Shown: one piece after another, positions 1 through 5,830 of the stretch
Layout of the letters: every line of letters begins with the position of its first letter
Position numbering within the stretch: the stretch's first letter is position 1
Assembly: GCA_003135255.1 (NCBI GenBank)
Contig: PLAX01000172.1
Coordinates: 1 to 8,865, forward strand
Direction of reading: 5' to 3'
DNA: 8,865 bases
DNA from: Candidatus Dormiibacterota bacterium
GTDB taxonomy: Bacteria > Chloroflexota > Dormibacteria > Aeolococcales > Aeolococcaceae
Translations under genes and position numbers: made by a program
Notes under the pieces: model-generated
Database searches by the model: none
The model's input: the letters and a program-made list of their open reading frames with translations, nothing else
What the model was told of the DNA's origin: nothing

Positions 1-2
1 CC

Positions 3-155
3 TGGAACCTACTTCTGATTGCGGTGCCGGGAGTCCTCTGGGCCACTGGCCATCCCCTGATCGCCGTCGTGGTGCTCATCTGCTACTTCCTGCTTGCCTA
101 CCTGCTGTCGCTGGCGGTTGCCCTGGAGCGCTTCCGCAGGCGTCACCAGACATGA
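3..155 (+). CDS. C-terminal end of an unidentified integral membrane protein (5' part outside window)
   Basis: Reading frame 3 is open from the window edge to a TGA at 153-155 and gives 50 residues. They begin WNLLLIAVPGVLW, continue with a long hydrophobic stretch (about residues 19-40, LIAVVVLICYFLLAYLLSLA) and end in the basic tail LERFRRRHQT. One or two transmembrane helices followed by a positively charged cytoplasmic tail is the usual end of a polytopic permease or similar protein. The family cannot be named from this tail. No start is visible because the gene enters from the left. It converges on the minus-strand genes that follow. Confidence 0.6.
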   Translation, partial: WNLLLIAVPGVLWATGHPLIAVVVLICYFLLAYLLSLAVALERFRRRHQT

Positions 156-390
156 AGGTGCAGTTGATCTTCCGCCGACGGTGATTCGGGCTCGCCGGGT
201 GCCGCAGCGATCGTAGGGAGAAGCTCGGACTGCCCAGCCTCGTGGATCGATATCAGCCACCCGGCTGGCATGACATCGCTGATCGCTGGCCGCCGCATCC
301 TTGGCGGGCTGGCTGAGGATCCCGAGCTTAAGTGGTCAACAAGTACTCGCGTCACGACGGCCAGCCCGTTTGCAGGTCGACGGTGACGCC
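156..390. other. Convergent intergenic region, no gene seen
   Basis: These 235 bases separate the end of the plus-strand membrane protein from the end of the minus-strand 51-aa gene. Open frames here have no plausible start with a ribosome binding site and no recognisable protein. A short inverted repeat (CCGCC at 290-294, GGCGG at 303-307, 8-base loop) could help termination, but it has no T-tract and is weak. Confidence 0.4.
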
Positions 391-546
391 TCAGTAGTAG
401 TGTCGCCGGCCGCCCACTGCGTGCCCGGCCATCCCCAAGAGTTCGAGGACGACCCCGATCACCAGCAGGATGACCCCGATTGTCCAGAGGATAGGAACAC
501 CTGCAACGAACCCGATGACTAGCAGGATGATTCCGAGAATTATCAT
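391..546 (-). CDS. DUF6131-like small membrane protein, 51 aa
   Basis: ATG at 546-544, TGA at 393-391. The protein starts MIILGIILLVIGFVAGVPIL, has a second hydrophobic helix (about 22-38, TIGVILLVIGVVLELLG) and ends in the polar tail GHAVGGRRHYY. This is the layout of the short actinobacterial proteins I know as DUF6131: two membrane helices joined by a tight turn with a conserved ILWTIG, and a C-terminal VGGRRHWY-like tail. A GAGGTG ribosome binding site lies six bases upstream of the ATG, which fixes the start. The function of the family is unknown; it is probably an inner-membrane protein. It lies 85 bp downstream of another tiny membrane protein on the same strand, so the two may be co-transcribed. 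The family number is from memory; the protein type is clear from the sequence. Confidence 0.85.
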   Translation of the reverse strand: MIILGIILLVIGFVAGVPILWTIGVILLVIGVVLELLGMAGHAVGGRRHYY

Positions 547-631
547 GCGGCACCTCGTGAGTGGTCGAACTGATCCAGAAGATCGTCTCGCCCGTCGATG
601 CGCAGAAGCAGCCTGGCGAGGGTGACTCCGG

Positions 632-883
632 CTACTTCTGATCTATCGTGCTCGTGCTGGTTTCCCCGGTCGGCCCGACATCCGTGGTGCGGCGCGAGAA
701 GCGTCCGGGGCCTGCCCACGACGACCAGAACACGATGGAGAGCACGAGGCTAAGGGCGCCGACGCCCATAAGTATCCATCCGATGGTGTTGATGTCAATG
801 GCGCCGTTGGTGGGGTTGACGTGAATGGCGAAGGTGAGTATTGCGCCTACCGCCAGCAAGAGGATGCCGACTCCGAGTCCCAC
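632..883 (-). CDS. DUF6458-like small membrane protein, 83 aa
   Basis: I place the start at a GTG (883-881), because GGAGG lies eight bases upstream. The frame is open 23 codons further to an ATG at 952, but that extension has no helix-like character and no ribosome binding site. The protein begins MGLGVGILLLAVGAILTFAI (helix 1), has a short polar loop HVNPTNGAIDINTIG, then helix 2 (WILMGVGALSLVLSIVFW, about 37-54) and a polar Ser/Thr-rich C-terminus (about 60-83). This matches the actinobacterial family I know as DUF6458: G.G..L...GAILAFA, then V-D-L--IG-ILM-.G. Its role is not known. It stands upstream of the 51-aa DUF6131-like gene on the same strand. Confidence 0.82.
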   Translation of the reverse strand: MGLGVGILLLAVGAILTFAIHVNPTNGAIDINTIGWILMGVGALSLVLSIVFWSSWAGPGRFSRRTTDVGPTGETSTSTIDQK

Positions 884-1462
884 GATCGATACCTCCGAGC
901 CTTGTCGAGTTGATGCTTCGACCACTGTCCATGATTGCTGATAGCTTTGCAACCGTCTGCCCGTGGGAGTTGGTCGTTCCAGTGCTAAATGTCACAACCT
1001 GGAGCGAGTGCGCCCCCCCCGAGAATGGGCCTTTCGACCTGCGTATCCCCCTCGCCACGGCGAGCTTGTGCCGGCGGCGCCTTCCGTATTGCGAAGGTCG
1101 GTGGCCAGCGCGGCATCCGCAAGGGCCCCGACATCGCCTACCTGGAGGCCCGCCACCGCCTCCATGTCCGTGGTCTCTTGGCCGGACATCCTGGAGGGCG
1201 TGCAGGTCCATCCAGATCTCCTCAGACTCCACGAAGGTCCCTCCTGGCTCTCGGGGCTTTGATCACCACCGAGCATCCCAGGGGGGACTTCCTTTCCGAT
1301 CACGTCTCCAGGTCCTCCGTCGTCCCGAGGACCTGCGCACTATTCGCGATCAGGTCGGCGCACTATTCCTGCTCACCGACAGACGACCTTCTGCATCAGT
1401 TCGGCCACTCACGCTCTGGTCCTTTCGATGGACGGCACTGGGAACCAATTCATGCATTCTCG
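884..1462. other. Gene-poor region with mobile-element debris
   Basis: Several frames stay open across this stretch on both strands, as GC-rich DNA often does, but none gives a protein I recognise. Two items stand out. One is a minus-strand GTG (1232-1230) preceded at seven bases by a full AGGAGG, whose product begins VESEEIWMDLHALQ and then becomes Gly/Arg-rich low-complexity sequence. The other is a tandem repeat at 1335-1380. From about 1080 to 1200 the plus frame (RIAKVGGQRGIRKG...) and a minus frame (TTDMEAVAGLQVGDVGALA...) both have G or C at most third codon positions, so a coding past is likely, but the strand cannot be decided by eye. Confidence 0.45.
1335..1381 (-). repeat. Tandem imperfect 23-bp repeat, possible IS21-type element end
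   Basis: GCGCACTATTC occurs at 1335-1345 and again at 1358-1368, exactly 23 bases apart. The similarity continues for a few bases (..G.TCA), giving 15 matches in the first 18. Read on the minus strand, the block starts TGTCGGTGAGCAGGAATAG at 1381. IS21-family elements carry several short direct repeats inside each end and begin with TG, followed by istA. About 150 bases further along the minus strand there is a well-initiated ORF beginning VESEEIWMDLHAL, loosely like an istA start. No second end and no transposase core are present, so this would at most be a remnant. Confidence 0.3.
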
Positions 1463-1675
1463 TCACGCCGCCGCGGTGTGACTGTTCACCTCCAGGAAGC
1501 CGCGGCCAGAGCAGGCACAGAAGGCTTGGAAGCGGCTCAACTCCCCGGCGTAAGCGGCGATCGTCGTCAGCATGGTGCGGCGGCCCAGCTCCAGCCACGG
1601 GAGAAACTTGGTGACCGCCTCGGCGAGCGGAACAGACGTCACGGCGGTTCGGGCAGGCAACGACTCCATACTCAT
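1463..1675 (-). pseudogene. N-terminal fragment of a tyrosine recombinase / phage-type integrase
   Basis: From an ATG at 1675-1673 (MSMESLPART) the minus frame runs 70 codons to a stop at 1463-1465. Residues 17-62 have the shape of the N-terminal SAM-like core-binding domain of XerC/phage-type integrases: LAEAVTKFLPWLELG, then RRTMLTTIAAYAGELSRF and QAFCACSGRGFLEV. That is helix, turn, T--AY---L-RF, and a second helix ending before the usual 'v' position. The catalytic domain (R...H-x-x-R...Y) is completely missing, so this is a dead fragment. The frame is open upstream to 1903, but that part overlaps the end of the methyltransferase gene and looks non-coding; the ATG has no strong ribosome binding site. 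Break point unknown; a possible IS end lies about 80 bases beyond the stop. It is about 90 bp downstream of the methyltransferase on the same strand and 1.8 kb from the tRNA-Thr scar that such an enzyme could have made. Confidence 0.68.
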
Positions 1676-1764
1676 CGGGCAGAGCGCTGGTGATAGCTCG
1701 TTGTTCAACTCGGGCGAGTCGAATCGACGCTCGAGCCACTCTGCGAGCAACCGACCCGCTGATA

Positions 1765-3069
1765 TCAGGGGACAGGAATTCCATAGATGGCGTAAACACC
1801 TTCGCGACCGGGAATCCTGACCTGCACTGTCATGGGATCGAAGCCCGCTGTCGCAATGATGGACAACATCTCGCGCACCCCACGCTGGAAGAGTGATGGC
1901 CACACCCTTTCAACGAAAGCCTGCTGAGGACGCCTGTTGAGCATATTCCCGACTAGGATCATGCCTCCCGCTCGAACTATGTCCCCCACGTCGGAAAGGA
2001 GTCTCTGGATGGGTCGGCGCCTAACCAACCCTGTCTTCCTATCCCTCAATTCATCTGGCAACCAATCCACTAGCCCTAACAGATCGACCACGTCTACGCT
2101 TTCGGGCTTGATGTAGCTCGTCAGTCGATGCCTAAACAGATCCTTATGGTAGAGGATAACGCGACCCTCGACGCCCTTGCTTCGTGCCAGAGATGCTGCA
2201 GTGGCGAGAGCCATTTCGTCGCTATCAATGAGGAGGATCGTGGAGATAGGCGTGCCGCCCTGATCGAGCGATCTGGCCATTTCGAATAGAGGATTAGCAG
2301 CGCCGCAGGTCAGGCTGGCGGTGACCACCCCCCTCTTCGCAGAGTGCCCAGGTCTTGATGACATGTGCTCACGTGCCATGTTGATGGCTGTGTCAGCTCG
2401 GGTTTGGACGGCACGAGAGTCAATGACGCCAACCAGGAAGTCTCGTGAGCTTGGAAACGCATCAGTGTGGTCTGACATGGGTGTGGATGCGTACGCAACG
2501 TACTTATCAAGAGCGCTCTGGGCCTCCTGGTCTCCACGCCTGCTTCTCAGTCGTTCCATGGAACTCAAACCATCAATTATGGGTTCATGAAAGACAGACG
2601 GGTCTAGCCCGTCGGCTAGAGTGGTGGTTGTGCCGGCGGCGTAAAGAGTTTGAAGAGCTAGCGCGTACTTGGCGAGTCGAAACCAAGTCGCGCCCGCGGG
2701 GTGCAGGGACGGCTCAAAAAGTATGTCGGTGCAGTTTGGAAGCTTACTGAGCTGAGCAATCTCCTCATCAACAGCTGCTTGGACCTGGGTGGAAAGCTCA
2801 TGACGGGGCGGCGTGTCAACAATCGCTACGTCGTAACCTTCGTGCTGAAGCGCCTGAACCTCATGCCGTATGTGAGGGTGCACGTTGACGCGGGCGTCGG
2901 TATAGACGTCTTCGGTTCGAGATCGATCACGAGTTGCTGCTCGTCTCAAGAAATGCGCCACCGCGGCTTGCTTTGGCGACGGGTAGATTGGTAAAGAATC
3001 TCGGATGATGATGCCCTCGTCGCGAGGTGTGACGAGCTTCCTCAGTTCATCAGCGTTGCCCTCAGTCAT
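1765..3069 (-). CDS. SAM-dependent methyltransferase-like protein, 434 aa, probably island cargo
   Basis: I choose the ATG at 3069-3067 (MTEGNADELRKL): AAGGGG lies seven bases upstream, while an earlier ATG at 3123 has no site. The C-terminal half looks like a class I methyltransferase fold. Motif I is VVTASLTCGAANPLFEMA (248-265). The acidic end of strand 2 is TILLIDSDEMA (277-287). An internal VDVVDLLGLVDWLPDE (325-340) resembles the 'DxxxxxGLFDYLxD' segment of the PhcB-like 3-hydroxypalmitate methyl ester synthase group. Strand 5 is AGGMILVGNM (367-376), and a final strand VYAIYGI closes the protein. The glycine pattern of motif I is unusual (TCGAAN, not GxGxG). The first ~245 residues match nothing I recognise, and the substrate is unknown. 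Base composition is foreign: 28 of 60 bases are G/C at 2101-2160, against 41 of 60 in the ABC gene at 7321-7380. It is monocistronic and flanked by integrase and IS3 fragments. Confidence 0.72.
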   Translation of the reverse strand: MTEGNADELRKLVTPRDEGIIIRDSLPIYPSPKQAAVAHFLRRAATRDRSRTEDVYTDARVNVHPHIRHEVQALQHEGYDVAIVDTPPRHELSTQVQAAVDEEIAQLSKLPNCTDILFEPSLHPAGATWFRLAKYALALQTLYAAGTTTTLADGLDPSVFHEPIIDGLSSMERLRSRRGDQEAQSALDKYVAYASTPMSDHTDAFPSSRDFLVGVIDSRAVQTRADTAINMAREHMSSRPGHSAKRGVVTASLTCGAANPLFEMARSLDQGGTPISTILLIDSDEMALATAASLARSKGVEGRVILYHKDLFRHRLTSYIKPESVDVVDLLGLVDWLPDELRDRKTGLVRRRPIQRLLSDVGDIVRAGGMILVGNMLNRRPQQAFVERVWPSLFQRGVREMLSIIATAGFDPMTVQVRIPGREGVYAIYGIPVP

Positions 3070-3113
3070 CGCGCAGCCCCTTAGGTGCGGCGAGCCTCTG
3101 CCGCTGGCCGGCG

Positions 3114-3122
3114 AGTCTAGCA
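3114..3122 (-). promoter_or_regulatory. Candidate extended -10 promoter for the methyltransferase gene
   Basis: On the minus strand the sequence reads TGC-TAGACT, an extended -10 element (TGnTAnnnT). It would start transcription near 3107 and leave a leader of about 37 bases to the ATG at 3069. No good -35 hexamer sits 17 bases upstream, which is tolerated with an extended -10. Pattern match only. Confidence 0.33.
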
Positions 3123-3298
3123 AGGAGCCGATCGCGTGCGGTCGACATCGACGAGTGAAGATCGGGCCTTCTGACGGCCCTGACCTTATGGGAGGGTACC
3201 GTGAGCGGCAGGTCGCAAGGCTGCCACCGCGATGTGCTGGTCGGCCCTGGCGACGTCAGACCAACGGCCTTCGAGGCGACGATTTGTCCCAAGGGAGA
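3123..3298. other. Spacer with one short possible ORF
   Basis: No convincing gene. A plus-strand GTG at 3201 with GGAGG five bases upstream opens a 34-codon frame (VSGRSQGCHRDVLVGPGDVR..., ending ...CPKGEW) that stops at 3303-3305 and so overlaps the start of the IS3 fragment. The product is not recognised. It may be chance, or debris of the element's first ORF. Confidence 0.3.
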
Positions 3299-3421
3299 AT
3301 GGTGAGCCCGGCACGACGGAGAGACGGTGTGAGATACGTGATGCAGCGTCACAGGATCTCCGAGGGCCGGGCGTGCCGAGTGATCGGACAGAACCACTCG
3401 CAGGGCAGAGGTTCGAGCTAG
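3299..3421 (+). pseudogene. IS3-family transposase OrfB, N-terminal fragment
   Basis: The plus frame from ATG 3299 begins MVSPARRRDGVRYVMQRHRI and continues SEGRACRVIGQ. This is the characteristic opening of IS3-family OrfB proteins (VSPARRR--V--- ... S-RRACR--GQ-RSTQRY). The match is lost after GQ: STQRY is replaced by NHSQGRGSS and a stop at 3419-3421. The DDE integrase core that should follow is absent, as is a recognisable OrfA. GGGAGA lies just upstream of the ATG. This is therefore a short 5' relic. It sits about 100 bp left of the tRNA-Thr scar, in plus orientation, between island cargo and the junction. Confidence 0.7.
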
Positions 3422-3520
3422 CCTCGATCTTTCACTGAGATAGGCGCGGCTGCGGCCGGAGAGACGAGAAGGTGCGTAGTCTGAGTGAGGATACTTTCGA
3501 AAGCGCGCTGTTTCTTAGCA

Positions 3521-3570
3521 ACGCCTTGGTAAGGCGCAGGTCGTGGGTTCGATTCCCACCTTGGGCTCCA
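3521..3570 (+). pseudogene. 3' half of tRNA-Thr(GGT) with CCA: probable att scar of an integrated element
   Basis: The sequence folds as the 3' part of a tRNA. The anticodon arm is at 3521-3537 with loop TTGGTAA (anticodon GGT) and four good pairs. The variable loop is AGGTC. The T arm pairs perfectly (GTGGG / CCCAC) around loop TTCGATT. The 3' acceptor strand is CTTGGGC, followed by T and an encoded CCA (3568-3570). The 5' half is missing: neither GCCCAAG, needed to pair with the acceptor, nor a D-arm (AGCTCAG...AGAGC) occurs upstream. Tyrosine-recombinase elements often cross over in the anticodon arm and leave just this duplicated 3' half at the distal end. By orientation, the intact gene should lie left of the window and the element should run up to 3570. 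Confidence 0.82.
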
Positions 3571-3997
3571 TGTTCCTTACCGTGTATGGACCCTTGCCGA
3601 CCGAGGTCGCCCGCCGAGAGGACGGGTCGAATCTGCCGGGGGCCAAGCCCCAGAGTTCAAGAGGTAGCGCTTGGCGGCCACCTCTCCCTGCCAGATTGAG
3701 CTCAGCCTCTCCGGCGCGGCAGGGGCCGCAAGGACAGCCGTATGGGTGGGCACATCGGGTCCGGCGTTTCGCGCTCGAGTGAGGTCAGCGTCGCCCACCG
3801 CAGGCTGACAGTTTCGCCCGTGAAGCGCCTGAGCTGCCCCGTCTGCTGCCCGAAGAATCGTTCGTCGTGCTCTCGCGGCTGGAAAGGCACCTCGCCAAGG
3901 TGATCGCGGAGCCGGGTGCCTGGTTCGCCGAGTCCCTTGAGGCTCCGCGCCCGCGCTCGCTCAGTAGAGCAAGGTTCCCCAAGATCCGCTATCGCGC
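3571..3997. other. Intergenic region between the tRNA-Thr scar and the MFS gene
   Basis: No convincing gene. A short hairpin (GGGGC 3639-3643, loop CAA, GCCCC 3647-3651) has no T-tract. From 3807 the plus frame reads a protein-like stretch (DSFAREAPELPRLLPEESFV, then RLERHLAKVIAEPGAWFAE) with no start codon in good context; it then runs into the antisense of the MFS gene. It may be the relic of a lost gene, or chance in GC-rich DNA. A small stem with loop AGTA (3957-3972) lies 26 bases past the MFS stop and could be a weak terminator for that gene. Confidence 0.4.
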
Positions 3998-5461
3998 TCA
4001 AGCCCTCGACCGCTTCTCCGAGGCCTTGCGGTCGAAGATGGCGATGACCTTTTCGAGCTGCAGACCTTTTGTCTCGGGCAGGTACCGAGCGATGAACACG
4101 ATCGCCACCACGGCGAGGAAGGCAAACCCCACCATCACCCACGCCAGCCCGAATCGCTGGTTCAAGGTTGGGAAAAGCTCGATGATCGCGAAGTTGGCGA
4201 ACCAGTCGACACTCGCGCCGATCGCAGCTGCACGGCCGCGAACGCCGGTGGGGAAGTACTCGCCTTGGATCAGCCAGCCCGTACCGCCCACCCCGATCGC
4301 GAAGGAGGTGATGAAGAAGGAGAAGCCGACCATGACCACCACGGTCTTCGGCACCCCGGTCATGAAGGCCACGCCCAGCGCCGCGAGCAGGATGAACGCC
4401 ATCATGCCCATGTAGCCGCCGAGGGCCAGTGGCCTGCGGCCCATCTTGTCGATCCAGCGGAAGCCAAAATAGGTCGCGACCACGTTGACTGCGCCCAGGA
4501 TGGCCGTGACCTCGACCCCGGCAATCGCCGCACTGATCGCGGTGGATGTCCCACCTTTGAAGAAGTTCGAAAGCAGCTGCGGACCATAGTAGAACGGGAC
4601 GTTGATTCCCGTGATCTGTTGCAGGATGAAGAAGACGCAGACGACCACCAACGCTCGGCGTACACCAGGGGTCCATAGCGTCTTCTTCCGCCGCACGCGC
4701 TCGCGCTCGCTCGAGGCGAGCTGGGCGCATGACTTCTGCACCTCCTCCGCGGACATGTCTATCCCCAGCAGTTTCAGCGCCCTTCCCGTCTCGGCGACGT
4801 GGCCCTTGAGCATGGACCATCTCGGCGATTCCGGCATTCGAGCCCGCAACGCGAGACCGAGGAGCGCGGGGAGCGCGCCCAGGCCGAGCATCAGCCTCCA
4901 GCCCGAGCTCGTGGCCGAACCAGGCGCGAGCTTGAGGATCACCAAGGCGACGATGTAGGAGACGAGAATCCCCACGGTGATCATCCATTGCTGGATCAAA
5001 CTGAGCGAGCCTCGTCGGCTCCGCGGGGCAAACTCTGCGATGTACGCGGTGGCGATCGCGGAATCTGCTCCGATCGCAAGCCCGATGAGCGTACGGGCAC
5101 TGAGGAGCATGCCGGCATTCAAGGCCGCCGCCGACAGGATGGCTCCGACTGCGTAGATGACGACATCGGTTATCAGCAAAGACTTCCGCCCGAAGCGGTC
5201 AGTCAAGGGGCCGGCCGCGAGGGCTCCCACCGCTGCCCCGAGGGACGCTCCGGCCACGAGGTAGCCAGTCGCGAAGGAGGACAGGTGATAGGGGATGAAG
5301 GGCAGCGCCGAGCCGATGTTGGAGGTGTCGTACCCAAACAGGAACCCACCAACGCAGGCAAGCAGCGCCAGGTACCAGTAGAACGAACTCGGAGGGTTGG
5401 AGTCGAGGGCGGCGAGCACCCCCTCCGCCGGTGGCTGCTCGGTCCTGGCTGGGGTGGTCAT
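3998..5461 (-). CDS. MFS transporter, sugar porter family, 487 aa
   Basis: A full-length sugar/polyol:H+ symporter-type permease of the inner membrane. Family signatures appear in order: GYDTSNIGSALPF in helix 1 (43-55), DRFGRK in the loop 2-3 (88-93), ARTLIGLAIG (122-131), RSRRG (147-151), PESPRW (210-215) at the end of helix 6, a charged central loop (about 220-265), QQITGIN in helix 7 (281-287), DKMGRRPL (338-345), EYFPTGVRGR (401-410) and LPETKG (461-466) after helix 12. QQ-TGIN and the downstream Trp-containing segment (GGTGWLIQGE) line the sugar site in XylE/GLUT-type proteins, so a sugar, polyol or a related cyclic compound is the likely substrate; which one cannot be read. The motif 'PESPRWL' here has Ser in place of Leu. 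AGGAG seven bases upstream supports the ATG at 5461. Probably transcribed from its own promoter, since a hairpin separates it from ygiD. Confidence 0.93.
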   Translation of the reverse strand: MTTPARTEQPPAEGVLAALDSNPPSSFYWYLALLACVGGFLFGYDTSNIGSALPFIPYHLSSFATGYLVAGASLGAAVGALAAGPLTDRFGRKSLLITDVVIYAVGAILSAAALNAGMLLSARTLIGLAIGADSAIATAYIAEFAPRSRRGSLSLIQQWMITVGILVSYIVALVILKLAPGSATSSGWRLMLGLGALPALLGLALRARMPESPRWSMLKGHVAETGRALKLLGIDMSAEEVQKSCAQLASSERERVRRKKTLWTPGVRRALVVVCVFFILQQITGINVPFYYGPQLLSNFFKGGTSTAISAAIAGVEVTAILGAVNVVATYFGFRWIDKMGRRPLALGGYMGMMAFILLAALGVAFMTGVPKTVVVMVGFSFFITSFAIGVGGTGWLIQGEYFPTGVRGRAAAIGASVDWFANFAIIELFPTLNQRFGLAWVMVGFAFLAVVAIVFIARYLPETKGLQLEKVIAIFDRKASEKRSRA

Positions 5462-5496
5462 CTGCGGGCTCCTGTCCCTCCGAATCGATCACTCGA

Positions 5497-5525
5497 ATCC
5501 TGGCTGGCGGCGTGTTCCGAGTCAA
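5497..5525 (-). promoter_or_regulatory. Candidate promoter for the MFS gene
   Basis: On the minus strand TTGACT (5525-5520) is a close match to the -35 consensus and is followed after 17 bases by CAGGAT (5502-5497), a weaker -10 with A at position 2 and AT at the end. Transcription would start near 5490, giving a leader of about 30 bases before the ATG. Pattern match only. Confidence 0.35.
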
Positions 5526-5791
5526 GAGACTCAGACAGATTGGGCTGGGAATAGGCTGGGGATGCGGACCGCTCGAGAGGCAGGAACGCAGCGTGCAGGG
5601 CGAACCAGGCGAGTGCGCCGAGCGCGTGGATACAGGAAGGGCTGAGAGGCCCACGAGAGGTGTCGCCTGACCACCCGCCCCGGCTGAGTTGAAGGTATCT
5701 GCCGTGGACGCGACTGCCGGAATGGATTCAAGATACCCGAGCGCGGAACGGCGGAAGTTGGCGACCGGGGTCGGCGGTGCCGTGGGGTGGT

Positions 5792-5821
5792 GGTGGAGGC
5801 GGGCCTCAGCCGGCGTCCACC
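5792..5821 (-). terminator. Strong hairpin just after ygiD, probable terminator
   Basis: The 30 bases form an almost perfect inverted repeat: two 13-base arms with 11 of 13 pairs (outer GGTGGA/TCCACC, then GC and GGC pairs separated by two C-C mismatches) around a 4-base loop TGAG. It starts ten bases after the ygiD stop. There is no T-tract, which is common for terminator-like hairpins in GC-rich actinobacteria. It would separate ygiD transcription from the MFS gene downstream. Confidence 0.55.
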
Positions 5822-5830
5822 GAAGCCACC

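Larger units (their letters stand above)
5462..5830. other. Intergenic region upstream of the MFS gene
   Basis: These 369 bases between the stop of ygiD and the start of the MFS gene hold no supported gene; open frames are low-complexity and lack start sites. The region contains the ygiD hairpin at one end and a candidate MFS promoter at the other. Two direct copies of CGAATC (5481-5486 and 5494-5499) lie at the candidate -10 and just downstream, where a repressor could bind. Confidence 0.45.

Noticed and set aside
143..553. 136-codon minus-strand ORF over the 51-aa gene
   Set aside because: Low-complexity product without a ribosome binding site; the embedded 51-aa frame has a good site and a recognisable family pattern.
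841..1693. Two long plus-strand ORFs (257 and 234 codons)
   Set aside because: They lack initiation signals, are Arg/Pro/Ser-rich and run antisense to the DUF6458-like gene start and the integrase fragment. A short part around 1080-1200 could be old coding sequence and is noted in the region entry.
3070..3123. Upstream ATG (3123) as methyltransferase start
   Set aside because: The 18 extra residues have no ribosome binding site and would overlap the candidate extended -10; the ATG at 3069 has AAGGGG at seven bases.
3440..3570. A complete, functional tRNA-Thr gene
   Set aside because: No sequence upstream can pair with the 3' acceptor strand and no D-arm is present, so only the 3' half exists.
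3702..4988. Long 428-codon minus-strand frame
   Set aside because: It overlaps the MFS gene on the same strand in another frame; its product is Arg/Gly/His-rich with no family features, while the MFS frame carries all signatures.
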